From assembly GCA_019009955.1 (NCBI GenBank), contig CM032229.1, forward strand, positions 142,313,501 to 142,377,500: DNA of 64,000 bases, in the 5' to 3' direction. The number at the start of each line of letters is the position of its first letter. The stretch's first letter is position 1. This document shows positions 35,872-49,056 of this stretch, one piece after another. The notes below the pieces were generated by a model. It did not search any database. It was not told where the DNA came from and saw nothing but the letters and a program-made list of their open reading frames with translations. The translations under genes were made by a program, and so were the position numbers. This stretch comes from Riptortus pedestris (taxonomy: Eukaryota; Arthropoda; Insecta; Hemiptera; Alydidae).

Positions 35872-36510
35872 AAACATAATTTAAAACATATAAAGATAAC
35901 TTAGACTTATGAATATAAATATTATACTGTATGGCTTTCTTTCTTTTACTAAATTAGAGTAACTCTGTAATTTGGTAACATAATGTTCATTATGGATTAA
36001 AGATGCAGTGATGATACTTCTAAAAATATTTTTATACGTTTATTAAGCCCGGTTTAACTCTTATGACCCTAAACAACTTTATTATTAACTATTTGTAAGG
36101 TTATCTAATAATCTTCGAGTTGGTAAATGTGTGCCTTGGAGTTGATCTCAATAATAATTTCAACAATTTCAGGCAAATTCCTTTTTTCGCGGCAGATAAC
36201 GAGATGAATATGCCAATATCGGTTTTCAAGTGCTGCATCCTACTTTGATAAAAAATATTATTTTAGGCGATCATTAGAACAATGCCTGCAATTATGCAAT
36301 AATAATTTCCGAAATTCAACAGAATCCTGAAAAGCAGGGGAGAGAATCAAGAGCAAAGATATTGTTTTACGAGCCACTGAGCATTGGGACTTCAATAGCC
36401 AAAGACTAGACAATTGTCTAGGATTGTACAAAGGATTGTACGAGGTTTCCCTGTTTAAATCTGTATGGCTCCCTTATTGCTCCAAGTATGTCGAAAGTAT
36501 TTAAAGGATC
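35872..36510. other. Unassigned
   Basis: Nothing recognised. Confidence 0.3.
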
Positions 36511-36514
36511 GGCG

Positions 36515-36742
<228 letters not shown>

Positions 36743-37589
36743 GTTAAACTGCGGGCAATTGTCTCCGGAGACAGTTTTCAACAGAAGATCAAAACTTTTT
36801 AATCTAAATTCACAACAATGGTTCCGGAGTACAATAGGGAAGCAGTCTAGAGCTTCAAGAGTTTAAGGGAATCCCTTTCTAAAACTCGAAAGTCCCTACC
36901 TTCCCCCTCTTCCTTGAATTTTCACCTTGAAGTGCCGTATGCTGCCGCCGAATCATTTATCAGTGAGACACCGCCTTTTTTGAGCGAACGGTTCGTATGT
37001 CTGTGTGTGTCTAAGTGGTTTCGGTATGCGTGTTTCTCCAGCCGTTTAGAGCCGGAGCAAAGGGACTTATGAAGAATTCATCGGGAGGACGAGACGCGCC
37101 TCCCCACGACAAAGGGGTGTGTCGTCAATGATGCAGGACTCCTCGTCTTCAAAACTCGCATTCCCATACCGTGTGCGCCCCACCCCCCACAACAACAACA
37201 CTACAACTCCTGCAAGTTATATACAAACCGCAGCATAAAGTGAATCTATAGCCGAGGCCTAAACAATGGCCCGTTCCAAGTATTTTCCAAGATGGTCTGC
37301 ATAAAACCATGAATTCCTAAGCTACAGCAGAGTCTAATTCCTGTAACTTACAACGGATTATACTAGTTCTTACTCAACAATGTTCCTCCTTTTAATCAAT
37401 GCCGCAGTCACCGGCAACTTTTTCCCCATCCTTTATGTATAATTTGAATAGGAAAAATAAATAGGGGTTTGAATAAATACATATACAATTGTGAAAGTTT
37501 GGTTGACTATAGTGCGTGAAGCAGAACCCTAGAATCCTACCTTACTCATTTCTTCCAAGGTACGACCTGTCCAGCTTGGTCTTGCGTAA
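36743..37589. other. GC-richer unique-looking segment
   Basis: About 36900-37250 is richer in G and C than its surroundings, with no long frame and no match to the families here. It could be host non-coding or regulatory DNA. Confidence 0.25.
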
Positions 37590-37830
37590 TACTGCATTCT
37601 CCTTTGAAAACAGAGTTTATCAAATTGCTTGTGGAAAAGCTATTACGGATATTACGAATTTTCAACTTCCTTCCCATTTAACTCCCACCCCCGGTCCCTT
37701 TTCCACCATTAGTGGATATAATCTTCATTTTTGATTAGAGCTTAATTAACAGGTATGTTACTGATAAAGAGGTTCCATGTAGTATAGAATGTAAAATCTT
37801 AATTGATGACGCCACTCTGAACTTTTTTTT
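37590..37830 (+). repeat. Family H first-half fragment, degraded
   Basis: ATTACGGATATTACGAATTT and the CCC-rich block before AGTGGATATAATCTTC match the family core, as does ATGTAAAATCTTAATTGATG shared with the copy at 11084. Confidence 0.5.
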
Positions 37831-38257
37831 AATACTAAACGGAATATAAAAGAGAATATTTACATAATAAAAAATAGAGAAATGGCAGTAAACAAAAAAA
37901 AACAGAATTCAAATACCTCAATCATATATTCTATAACATTTTATCTTAAATTAATCGATTTTAAATTATGACGCGAAATAATCGAGTTGAAGATTGACTA
38001 AATAATCGATTTTTATTCAGCTGACTTAACCTACCTCAGGAACCTCTCAGTACGATCTACCTCCTCTGTGAGGACAGTCGCAACGTAATGCAATAGGTAA
38101 ACGAGCACTTCAGAAATGTAAGCAGCAATTTATAATTAGATTTAATAAATATATCATAGATGTAGGCACCTACTAATACAATATATTGCAAAAGAATTAT
38201 TAAGGAGTGTGTTAAATTAATGTTATTAATAATTTTTTATATATATTAAAGGGATAA

Positions 38258-38297
38258 CTCCTGAAGAGGTGGCAAATAAGCCACGAAACATGTAGGG
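38258..38297 (+). ncRNA. Second hammerhead-ribozyme-like motif
   Basis: CTGAAGA (38261-38267), stem II GTGGC / GCCAC (38269-38273 with 38280-38284), GAAA (38285-38288) running into the palindrome ACATGT (38288-38293), then A as expected cleavage base (38294). CTC (38258-38260) pairs with GGG (38295-38297) as stem I. One extra G sits between core and stem II, as the extra T does in the motif at 27928. The shared design suggests the terminus of another Penelope-like element whose coding part is gone. Confidence 0.5.
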
Positions 38298-38407
38298 CAG
38301 TTTCCATAAAGTTTGCTTCGAAAAAATGTGTTTTTTATTAGAGACCCTAGCTATAAAATAAGAAGAATATATAAATAATATTGGGTACAGAATAATAAGT
38401 ATAAATA

Positions 38408-38535
38408 TATAGTTTTGAAAAACCCCATTTTCATCATGTCCTGGGTAGTATCGATATATGTTTGAAAAAATGATTCGGAACACACGTCATGAGTACAACC
38501 TTAATAGCTGTTTTTCCTAGAGCGGAATTTTCTGA
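38408..38535 (+). repeat. Family H second-half fragment
   Basis: ATATAGTTTTGAAAAACCCC, TCCTGGGTAGTATCGATA and CGTCATGAGTACAACC, then a mutated terminal hairpin. Together with 37590-37830 it probably represents one H copy split near its microsatellite. Confidence 0.65.
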
Positions 38536-39630
38536 AATGCCTATTAAATTCCTGTAACCCAAGTAAAAGACATTTAAAACTCAGATTTCAGTCATTTACA
38601 TTTATCCAGGTTTATACCTGTTCTAAAGAGATTAATTCAAACAATATCGTCTCATGTCAAACACAATAGTTGTCATGAAATATTACCGGAGAAAGAGAGT
38701 GTGCGTCGACAGCTTATATAGAACTGTCGGATTTAAAAGGTCAACTTGGAGTTCTGTATGTTTTATGTGTTTATTCTACGAAATGGAGTTCTGGATTTGA
38801 AAAGGTCTTTGGTTCACCCTAAAGTTTGCACGATACTTTTTCTCTAGAAAATCTGTGAAGCTAAATAAATAAAGAAATAGCATGTCGCATTTTTAACCAA
38901 TAGGATTATGATAAGAAATATCAAAAATTAAATAGAAAATTGGTGCCAATATAATTTTTTGAATTCTGGAAACACTAAGATTTTTTTTTCAACAAAGGGT
39001 GAGGCATTTTTTAAACGAATATATTAAATTAAATCCTTTTTAAAATTATAGAATTTATTGGTGTCTGATACTGGCAAGGAGTAGGGGTTTAATGAATGAC
39101 CCTGTTCGAAGATTGCCATTAAAAATTATATATAACTATTCTTATTAATTAAACTGTTCCTTATTATTATTCTGTGTACTTTCCCATAACTCAAATATTA
39201 GAAGAGCTTTTTTTTAATTGTATATTTTCACTTTAATAACTAATAACTCATGTCTATGCTCGCATTTCCAGTCATATTTAACATGAGAAATGCAATAAAT
39301 GTCATCATGTGTGCTGGAATAGCATAGTGTTATCATCTAAATGTCATTGAAGTATTTACGAAATGTATATCTGGTATCGCCAACTTAATTCGTGGCGAGG
39401 TGCGTCCATTCATCTCATATATCTCATTGCAGCTACATTCTCAATCGTCAATTTTTTTTTATACGAAACCTTACTTCTTCCAAGGTAAGATCACTTATTT
39501 TAATTTCCAATAATCTTTTTTCTCATCAGATACCCCTTTTAAAATTAAATGTTTTGGTCAGCTTATGCAGTATATGGTCGACGGCTGGAAAGCTCTCCTT
39601 TGGCATTGAGTGGGGACTTCCTTATTGGAG
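38536..39630. other. Unassigned AT-rich stretch
   Basis: Nothing recognised. Confidence 0.3.
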
Positions 39631-39770
39631 TATATATATATATATAATTTTAAAGGGTCCTAATTATTATCATCTACAAGGTAGGATCGATGGACATTTG
39701 AAGAAATGTATTGAATTATGCGTTATGAGTACAACTACAATAGCAGATTTCCCTTTAGGAGAATCGGCCA
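39631..39770 (+). repeat. Family H second half
   Basis: A short (TA)n, AATTTTAAAGGGTCCTAAT, AAGGTAGGATCGATGGACAT, then GCAGATTTCCCTTTAGGAGA. The first half is not seen. Confidence 0.7.
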
Positions 39771-40532
39771 TCCGTCACCTTGTTCATCATCTTTTTCCAC
39801 TTATTTTCCCTCGAACTAGGGCCGTCTTGTTATAATTGATGCCACTGAGATTAGTCCGTGGGTCTAATTATTGTAAACTTACCCGTCACTATACGGAATT
39901 CCTCGTTGCCTTTACCTGAATCAGTTACGATATCATTTTAGTTAATAGTCATATTAAGGTTGTACAATCTTTATAATTGAACAGAAAATCATATTCTCAA
40001 TATTTCTCTAAATGTTATTTAATTAATCGTAACTAGAGCTAAATGAAGTAGAAAGGTTGTGTCATGAAGTGATCGTGGAAATATTTGATACTTTAGTTAA
40101 TCCAAAAAAGAGTTAAAATAAAAGTCTTTCGACAAAACAAACAATAATCCATATTGAAATATGGATTATAAACGGGGGTGAACCCCTTCAACTAGGAGTA
40201 ATACAGCTAGTCTTTACATAAAAGTGTTTAAACCATTTCGTTCCCTAGAATGCTTTAATTGTTTGAAAGCTAATATTATTTTGTGTAATGGCTCATTCAG
40301 CCATGACGGAGGGAAGACATATTAATCCCAATAATGGAAAATCCGATTAAGCTCCTCTTCCTCATGACTGACTCCAATTAACATTCAGAAGGGAATTCTA
40401 AACCTCTCTATTCCACTATATCTAGTAATATATTACACTAACTTGCTCTATAATCATAACAGAGCAATGGCGTCAACAATTTGTTTTTCCATTATATGAC
40501 CCTGGGCCATGAAACCTAATTGTGAAATGAAA
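39771..40532. other. Unassigned
   Basis: Nothing recognised. Confidence 0.3.
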
Positions 40533-40705
40533 GTCAGTCACGCAGGGGATGCGTAAACTAAGTAAATTTCCCAAATGTCCTGTGCAATACGAATTTATTT
40601 AATGAAATCTGTAATCACACCCAGGTTAGAAAAGGATAGTAATCTATAGATAACCCGTCTCAATTAGCTATAGTAGCATAAAGTGGATGTTAATAAATAA
40701 CAACA
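40533..40705 (+). repeat. Family H end joined to SINE body
   Basis: About 60 bp of the family H start (GTCACGCAGGGGATGCGTAA, AGTAAATTTCCC) passes directly into SINE body and tail (GATAGTAATCTATAGATAAC, GTGGATGTTAATAAATAAC). Confidence 0.65.
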
Positions 40706-40890
40706 TTACGTACTGTATTTTGTCCTTGTTATAGGGATATTTTTTAACTCTTTTTTTGTGCATAATATCATATATTGGTATTATCTAATCAATAGGCTGC
40801 GTGGAAATTTGATTATTACTTATGGCTGTGCCCTGTCTAAAAGATTGTAGGCAGTACTAAACGAAGTCGAGAACTTGTCTTTAGCAAAAA
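40706..40890. other. Unassigned spacer
   Basis: Nothing recognised. Confidence 0.3.
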
Positions 40891-40892
40891 AG

Positions 40893-41375
40893 TCCGTCAC
40901 GCAGGGGCTGCGTAAACTAAGCAGATTTCCCACGTGAAGTTTTACAATAGAGAAATCTGCCCAATAACAAGTGTAGTAAGTAGTAAGGGATCACTAAACT
41001 TATACACGAGGGACGAATAGTTACGAAAACGGCCGCCCCAGAGCTCTCTTCGGAAAGTACCAAACAGCTCACTCTTGCCGACCAATGCAGAATACAAATG
41101 CAAATATCTTGGTTAATATTCAAAATACAGAATAAATGTATAGAACAATATTTATAATAAATTTAATTTGCAATAAGATTGATTCTATGCAATTTTTCAA
41201 TCCGACGCGTAATAACGGAGATATTTCGAATTTTCCGAAAATCCCCCTCTAAACCCCCCTCCCACTGGTCCGATTTCAGCCATTAACGAACTTGATCTTC
41301 CTTTTTACATAAAACGATTAAATTCCGAGTTTAGTAACGATCAAACAAAAATTGCGACCGCTAGAGCGTTAACAG

Positions 41376-41439
<64 letters not shown>

Positions 41440-41559
41440 GAACGGACCTCATTTTCGTCATCTCCTGTGTAGGATCGATGGACATTTGAAGAAATTTGTC
41501 GAAACTCGCGTCATGAGTACGACCTCAATAGCTGATTTCCCTTAAGGGAAAAATGCCAA
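40893..41559 (+). repeat. Family H, complete copy
   Basis: Includes the insert GAGCTCTCTTCGGAAAGT and TAGTAAGTAGTAAGG, shared in reverse with 49057-49699. (TA)n at 41380-41434. The terminal hairpin ends in a mutated CCAA. Confidence 0.88.
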
Positions 41560-41968
41560 AATTTGTAGACATATGTTTATAAACTTTGTCGCGCGCCAAT
41601 CCTTTGTGTCAATCTCCAGTTTGCTCTTGGTTATTGACAAAAAAAATAAAGGAAGTCCCTTCCTGGAAGGTGAAAAGTCTAGCTGGCCCCAATTTTGTTG
41701 AGAAGACAAGTTGGTTTTCCAAACTCCTAGAATAAAAGGTCCAAGTTCATATTTTTTGGAGAGCCGAATATCCTATACTAGCTTAATCTATACTTTTGGG
41801 GCTTCGAGCCAAATGAATCGCAAATAGTACCTGAAGAGTTTGAAGCCATTATATTGACTTCGCTTAAAGAAGAATAGTCTTGTTCCAATATATTGCGATT
41901 TTGTTCTAAATGTGCTCAAGAAAGAAATTATTCGTCTTTCTGTTGATATAGAATTTCTGGGTCGTTTT
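41560..41968. other. Unassigned
   Basis: Nothing recognised between two family H copies. Confidence 0.3.
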
Positions 41969-42909
41969 TTAGCAGATTTCCATTAAGAGAAATCAGCTAT
42001 TGAAGTAGTACTCATGACAAGTTTTCGAAAAATTTCTTCATGTGTCCGTCAATCCACTTATGAGATGTTAAAAATAAAAAAGATATTTGAAAATTCCAAA
42101 AATCTCTATTATTATAAGCAATAATCTAGTTGCACTATAAATATTTTATAAATGTATCTGTTTCCAATATCTTGATTATCAACCGAGCTAATAGCATTCA
42201 TTCGACCTCAGCCATCAGTAAATCCCTTAGTCATATTAACAATAAGCTGTTAAATCATACACAACTTTATACGAAGCTTAAGTTCTGAATATTGTTTTGA
42301 ACGAACTTTCATTTTGTGAGGTACATATAAATTTGTAACGTGATGACATCATCAATTAAGATTTTCCAGTCTTTATTTGAAAATGATCTGTCTCAAACTC
42401 ATCATTATATAAGCGTTTCATTAAAAAATAACGATGAGATTCGCTAATAGCTGATATCGGCTAAAGAAATGGGGGAGTTAGATGGGGGAGGTCGAAAATG
42501 GAAAATATCTGCATTGTTATGAGTAGGATGGAAATGTTTTATAGAACCGATCTTTAAATATTGATGCACTACAGTTTTTCATCTATACATTTTTTCGTAC
42601 TTGAATAATTTGAATTTTCTTATTATCCATACCAATCTTGTTACAAATGAAACGTTCTATAAATGTTATTATGTACGTATTTTATTGATTATTAACCGAG
42701 ATATTTGCATTTTATAGTTTTCTGCCTTCACTAACCCCCCCCCCTTCTACTCATGTCATATTAACAATAAACTGTTATATTGTGAAGCTCATTATTTGAA
42801 GCTTAAATACCAAAGATTGTTCTCAGTGAACTTATACTTTTTGTGACAAATGCAAATAATTGGCAAACGCGGCAAATCTGCTTAGTTTACGCAGCCCCTG
42901 CGTGACGGA
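41969..42909 (-). repeat. Family H, long diverged copy
   Basis: TTAGCAGATTTCC start, family sequence for about 100 bp, a diverged interior shared with 1-412 and 14390-14555 (CTTCTACTCATGTCATATTA), and GGCAAATCTGC plus CGCAG-hairpin plus GTGACGGAC end. No long TA array. Confidence 0.8.
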
Positions 42910-42999
42910 CTTTTACTCATCGGATTTTTACTCAGGAAATGAGGTAAATTTTTACTCAGGGACTTTTATGGTGAGATGAGATTACCAGTGTGTCATATC

Positions 43000-43330
43000 A
43001 TTTTTTTTTTATTTATTTATTTATACAGGAGCACCCGCATCTTGGCGATTTGGCTCAAAGTTTCACAATGTAAAATCAAAACAAAATTATAGAAAAATAA
43101 CAAAAACTGAAACAACAAATAAAAATTTAAATACAACAAATAATCATTAAATACTAGTAATAAAGACTATTAATAAACATTATACTAGTAATAAAGACAA
43201 CAATTGAAAATGGTTTTAATAAAACATTTATGTTATTCCTATATACTAGTACATTTATATTATTCTTTTTTTTTCATTTAGTTTTGTGCCCCACAGCGAT
43301 GGTGGTTGGCATTATTAGGTGCTTACCTTT
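43000..43330 (-). repeat. Possible non-LTR 3' end
   Basis: T9 followed by ATTTATTTATTTAT at 43003-43024 looks like a reversed (AAAT)n tail. The adjoining AT-rich sequence is UTR-like and no coding part is seen. Confidence 0.3.
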
Positions 43331-44392
43331 TTTTTATTATGGAAAATATTTCTTTAATATCTGATTCTTTCTCATATCCGTGCTTAAAGAATATAATAAA
43401 AGTTAACCCTTTTAAATCTTTTTAGGTATGCTGTAGCATACCTAATGTCATATCAGCACGTGAGAAATCTGCTATGTTCTTAACGTAGGGACAGACGTGC
43501 TCTCTTTATTGCCAATTAGTGTACAATAATCTTGGAATTCAATTTTACGCTAATGGAACTGTTGAATTTCAACCATTTGATGTTTGATTCTGGGAAGGTT
43601 GGTGGAATTCCGGACAAGTACCGTGTTCATGATCGGTCTGTCAGTAATTCTCTATCAATTAGACCATTTCGTTTCAAAAGCGTGCCTTCAGGCAAAGAAT
43701 CGTTTGATAGCTTTTAGACAAGACCTATGTGGATATATAATTGCCACGCAAACTAGGCTTTATGAGTTTGTGACAGAATGTTCACTCTGTTATATATTGA
43801 TATCTTCTAACGGCATAAAGAAGAGACCGCCATATTCATAAATGCAAGAAAGCTGGAAGGTTTTCCGGAAAGTCGCCAAAGAATTATTAGCGAAGGGGAA
43901 GGTTGGCTTAAAGAGCAGAACCTCGGATATTGGAGTAATGGGATTATACCCAGAAGGGCTATTTGTTCCGCTTTAACAACTTATTTATACCACTTAGCCT
44001 CTCCTAGCAGCCAGCCACCGTAGAACCCCGAGGAATTTCCTTCATCTTATTGGACAAACTTGTATTAGCGAATTTGCATTTTGGGAAGTGCGCTTTTACT
44101 GAAGATTCATGCTCGGAAAATGATTACTTTTCATTTGTCTAGATGACAACAATATCATTCACTCAAATTTGTTCAGAATTTTATTTTCTGACGATTCACA
44201 CGAAAATAAATAATCAAACAATTCTGATTACTATTTTATCAAAATATTTCAAAACTAAGTTGAGAAATTTAGTCGAAATGCCCTGATAAAAAGGTAGTGA
44301 AAAAACTGATGCCCTGTCAGTAGATTAAATTAATAAAAATATGAATGGAAGTCCACATCCTTACATCCGAAACATAGCAACATTTAAAAAAG
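43331..44392. other. Unassigned, with a weak family H trace near 43455-43495
   Basis: CACGTGAGAAATCTGCTATG resembles a reversed family H end but the terminus is not conserved. Two overlapping plus frames at 43532-43841 have no motif. A GC-richer patch at 43830-44040 is unassigned. Confidence 0.25.
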
Positions 44393-45249
44393 TCCTTAAC
44401 ACAGATGCTGCGTAGACTTAGTAGATTTAGCATACTCTGGAGTATGATACGTTCATAATTTCATATCACCAAAAAATAGAAGGCTGAAATGAAATAAATA
44501 CAAATAACTGCGTTAATATTCGAATCAAAAAATCATATATAAAACAATAATTGTAAAAAATTAAAATTCCGACAACATTGGTAATATAAAATTTATCGAT
44601 TCGAGTCAGAGTAACTGAGATATTTCGAATTTTCAATTACTTCCCCTCTAATCACCCTCCAAGACAGTAATAGTTCAATGAAAAAAAAATTTGGTATTTA
44701 AGCTAAAGGTAAAATGGTTTACGATATTACTGATTATTGGTAATACCACATGAATAGTTGTAAGGGTTAACTAAAAGCTGAAAACTAAAAAATGAAAATA
44801 TCTCGTTTAATTTTAAGCTAACGAAAATATATGTAGACTAACATTTGTATAACAATAAATTAGTCAAATTTGTATTCCCGCGGAATTGCCGATAATACTT
44901 TTATTATAAAAACATTTGCAGAACAATAAATTTGGAATATGATTGGATCTAAACATTTTTCCGATCCGAAGTACAATAACGGAGACATTTAGAATTTTCC
45001 TAATTCTCCCTCTAAACTTCTGCTCCCACAGGTCCGATTTCACACACTCACCCCGATTCAGGAACTCGATTTCCAGTTTTAACAAAATTAGGTAAGGATC
45101 GAACAAAAATTTATAACTCCTTGAGCTATGTAATATATATGGTTTTGAACTAACCTATGGTATTCTTCATCTCCTAGGTATGTATTTTTACGATAATTGC
45201 GACATGAGTACAACTTCAATAATTGATATCCTTTAAAGGAAATCTAATG
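44393..45249 (+). repeat. Family H, old diverged copy
   Basis: Mutated start (TCCTTAACACAGATGCTGCG, TAGTAGATTT), core sequences, a minimal TA tract, ATGGTTTTGAACTAACC and a mutated hairpin near 45228-45249. The interior around 44870-44960 repeats part of the core, suggesting internal duplication. Confidence 0.65.
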
Positions 45250-46225
45250 AAATGTGCATCGATTTGTCTGATTAAAATAATATGATATGAAGAAGTTTTC
45301 TCTCTTAGCACTTTAAAGATTTTTTTTACTAGTCCATCACGGACCGCTAGTTGTTATTTGACTTTCTTATACATATATTTTTGTTCTTAATATTGTTAAT
45401 ATAAAATAGAATCTATTTATATTTCAAGATATGGACAGTGCCATAGCAGATGAACGCTTCAAGTATTACTTAGAAATTAGGTGTGTAAGCGAATACATCA
45501 GGTTTAAATAACATTCAAATAAATAATATTGTCATTTCACAGTGAACTTGACAGATTCGTAAATACTCGTTCGAAACATAGATTTAAAATGGAGCCAAGA
45601 CTTCCCAAATGTGATGAAAGTCTGGTCCGATCCTAATGTGTTATGTACATAAAAAGTGTAGGCATCTATGCAAAGATAAAGCGTCGAAAATAGGTTTACA
45701 ATATGAAAAATAAAACATAAATTATAAACTCTTCTATATCTGTACTTTTAAATTGCTGAATTTCAAGTTCGTCTATTCTTTTTAGTTAATTTTGGACTAA
45801 AAATAATTGTTACCAATATAATGTTAATCTATATATCTGAGAATACAATATTATATTCATCATTCATCAAGGCCGAAAGACATAAATATATATGCTAGTA
45901 TATATAATTAAATTAAATAACATTAGTTACCCTAAACAACATAAATCTTTGGATAAATGGGAACAAGGTAGCTAACGACTGCACACATGTAAGGTTGAAT
46001 GAAAAAAGGTTTGAGGCAAACTTAATTGTCTGGACTCACGCCAGCTAAGACTCATCCCCCCTCCCTCGCTTCCTTCCTTAAATTTATTTTCATTTCCTCA
46101 TTGAGTGATTTACTCATTCTTCGTTTATGTCTCGAATGGTAAAAAGCAGAATACTGCGAGATACTTGATATTTAAATAATTAAATCCTATCATAGCTGAA
46201 AATAGAAAATTCTACCCAAAAACGT
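45250..46225. other. Unassigned AT-rich stretch
   Basis: Nothing recognised. Confidence 0.3.
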
Positions 46226-46900
46226 CATCAACCTTTTTTTTTATTATTTTATTTTATTAAGAATTTTACAGTGCACAGTTAAATGCATTTGGTAATGTGA
46301 TATGTACAATACAATCGTCCTCCATCACTCTCAACAGAAGCTATACTCCTTCACCACAATGAGAGGAGCCCTGCCAGGCAAAGAAGTCAAGAGCTAAGGA
46401 GGAATGGCACTTGATAAGAAAATAGCCACTGCTATCACTTCACTTTACACTTCTATAGGAGATATCTTGGCCATTGTCTCTTGAGGCGCCGTGGAGGGGA
46501 ATATGGATGAGTGGTACTGGAGAGGGATAGGACTTCAGGATTAGGATGATTGGAATTTTCTGAATCTTAAGGGAATTAGGTCCTATACAAATAGTATAAT
46601 AAGATCTTTATTGAGGCTGTGGTCTGTAGTATAATATGGAGCATCTACTATGGTGCGCAGGACTTGGGATTGGAAAGTCTGAATGCATCTGATGTTCGAA
46701 GGTTTTACAGTACCCCACACTTCTATTGCGTATGTCCATATCGGTTTAAATAGTAACTTTTATATCGTTAGTTTGTTTAAGGTAGACAAGTGAGATCTTC
46801 TGTTTAGCAGTCCGTAAAGTTGTCCAAATCGTCAGTTTAGCTCCTGTCTTTTAATTATTGTGTGGGATTTCCAAGTAAGCCTGGTGTCCAAATGTACTGT
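46226..46900 (-). mobile_element. Jockey-like non-LTR retrotransposon, 5'-truncated
   Basis: Minus-strand coding relic (46897-46541) followed by about 300 bp of 3' sequence and an A/T tail (TTTTTTTTATTATTTTATTT at 46233-46252, reversed). No target duplication was found. Confidence 0.75.
46541..46897 (-). pseudogene. Jockey-like reverse transcriptase C-terminal region
   Basis: The minus frame reads VHLDTRLTWKSHTIIKRQEL, then RFGQLYGLLNRRSHLSTLNK, LLFKPIWTYAIEVWGTVKPS, NIRCIQTFQSQVLRTIVDAP and YYTTDHSLNKDLIILFV. LD-LTW-H, PIWTY-I--WG and LR-I--APYY are signatures of the thumb and C-terminal region of Jockey-clade RTs. Four in-frame stops break it (after QEL, LTI, LFV and QSS), so it is an old dead copy. 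The YxDD palm and the endonuclease are not present. Confidence 0.85.
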
Positions 46901-47057
46901 AAACAATTGTTATGAAGGATTACAAGAGTTATTCAAGATTAACGACAGGTTCGCATTCAATTTCACATTTTAAATTACTATACTAGTGTGGTTGTACTCT
47001 ATGATAAAACGACGGTATGAGGTGATTTTTGGAAAATTGCTTAGAATGACAAGGGGG

Positions 47058-47058
<1 letters not shown>

Positions 47059-47089
<31 letters not shown>

Positions 47090-47101
47090 ACACACACACA
47101 T

Positions 47102-47167
<66 letters not shown>
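47059..47167. repeat. Compound (CA)n-(TA)n microsatellite
   Basis: About 42 bp of CA with one interruption, then about 63 bp of TA leading into a reversed family H half-copy. Confidence 0.95.
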
Positions 47168-47168
<1 letters not shown>

Positions 47169-47400
47169 CTGTCTGCCTGTCTGCCTGTTAACGCCTTAGA
47201 GTCGTAATATTTGTTTGATCGTTACCAACTTCGTTAATATCTTGAAGGAGAGATCTTTGGTGAAATTTAGGGGAAGAAAACTTTTGAAAATTCTATATGT
47301 CTCCGTTATTATACATCGGATTGAAAAATTGCATGAAGTCGATGTTATTGTAAATTCAATTTCTATAAAAATTATACTAGTATGCACTCCTATATACAAT
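47168..47400 (-). repeat. Family H half-copy
   Basis: TGTTAACGCCTTAGAGTCGT, AAAATTCTATATGTCTCCGT and ATCGGATTGAAAAATTGCAT are the reversed core; neither terminus is present. Confidence 0.7.
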
Positions 47401-49050
47401 AAATATGCTCCTATACATTCTAAGCTACAAGATTTTTATTTGATTAATATCACACTCAATACTCAACCGTTTCATGGAAAACTATAGATTATATAATTAA
47501 CCAACCTGTGGCGGTAGGCCAATAAAGATGTAAAACTTCAAGTGATTATTAAACCATTTTTATTTTTGGAATAGTTCCGCGTCCACATTACATCACAGAA
47601 AATATAATGCAAAGAGGACTTTGCACTTAACTAACGGCTACATCGTTATATTAGAGGAAAAAAAATGGTTTTTCATCTTTGTTATCTTCCTCCATAAATT
47701 AGTTAGTTGAAGTTCATATTTTAAGTTTATTAGTTATAATTAGTTTAGTAGGTCATTTTTGCAACATGACTAAAAGTCCACGGCAAATCGAAGGAGTGAT
47801 GAAAGGAATTAGTTAAGAATCCTTCGAAATAATTTTAATGACGACGCAATTAAAAAGCGCGTCAGACTTATGAGGTTATGGAGGAGAATTGTTTTTGGAA
47901 TATACCAGTTCCATGATATACTTCTTATTCTTACAAAGTTATGAGTACATGAAAACATCCGTTTGCAACTTACTGAGCCACTTTGCTGACCGATAAACAA
48001 TTCTATACTTCAAATAGTTTCTCTTACTACAAATTAACTAGCCACCAAGATTGTATTGTGAATCCACTATCGAAGCAAAAAGCTATTCAAATATGAACAG
48101 AAAAGTATAGTAATAGCATTTCTGTCCATATCAGGACCGAAAATGGCAATTCCGTTTTCTTCTTCATGTTCACAAAAGGTGCTGTTTGTGTTGAACAATC
48201 AATAGGAAGTCACACAAGAAACACCTGTGACATCCGTGGCCTCTGGAGCAGAAAACTAAGTAATAATGATGACAAGAAAAAATTTATGAATACTATACTT
48301 ACTTATATAATAGTTTAATTGATATATTATGCTGTTAAGTTTACATTGCGTAATATGTGTATTTATAATAAGGTACAATCCTTCCCGATGAACCTTATTA
48401 TCCCACAGTTTCTCCAAGGTTTTTTCCTAAGATCTTTCAGGTCCTATCGCCTCTCGGCCAATTGGCCTAAATTTAGAAGGTACTAAAGTAGAAAGCTATT
48501 CCGAAATTTTCTGAAGTGGAATAAATCTATTTAAAAGGGGGGGGGGCGAAATCCCTTTAGAATAAGAGTCGGCCCCCGTGAATATTGCGCGAGATGAAGT
48601 CGGCTGATAAAAGGGGGAGAGAGAAAGCCAATCAGACAAACTAAAGGCTCAAAAGAGAATTTAGACAGAGTTGACTGGACGGGACTGAATCTAAGGAGCT
48701 GAGACTGTCAGCTCTAACATTCGTCTCATTTTCTGCATTGTTGTCAGTCTCTAAGTAAAATTGAACTCCATTTCGAACACCTTTTGAACTCCCTTACTTT
48801 CGAAAAGTTCAATAATTATTTAGGAAGGGAAATGGAAATCCGTTAAAACTTAAGTCTGTTCTGTGTACTGTCATTAGCATATAAATAGAAATTTATTAAT
48901 AGTTATAGACTTAAATCTTGTAAAAAGTGAACAATTATAAGACATTATTTTGCCCACATGAGTTTAGTTGTCATTATAATTATTGCCCTTTACTCCAATC
49001 TGTAGGAGAGCAATTTCAGTAAAATACCTATTTATCTATACGATTATGAT
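47401..49050. other. Unassigned
   Basis: No gene recognised. A G-run near 48538-48547 begins a GC-richer patch to about 48720 with no frame. Confidence 0.3.
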
Positions 49051-49056
49051 ACATTT

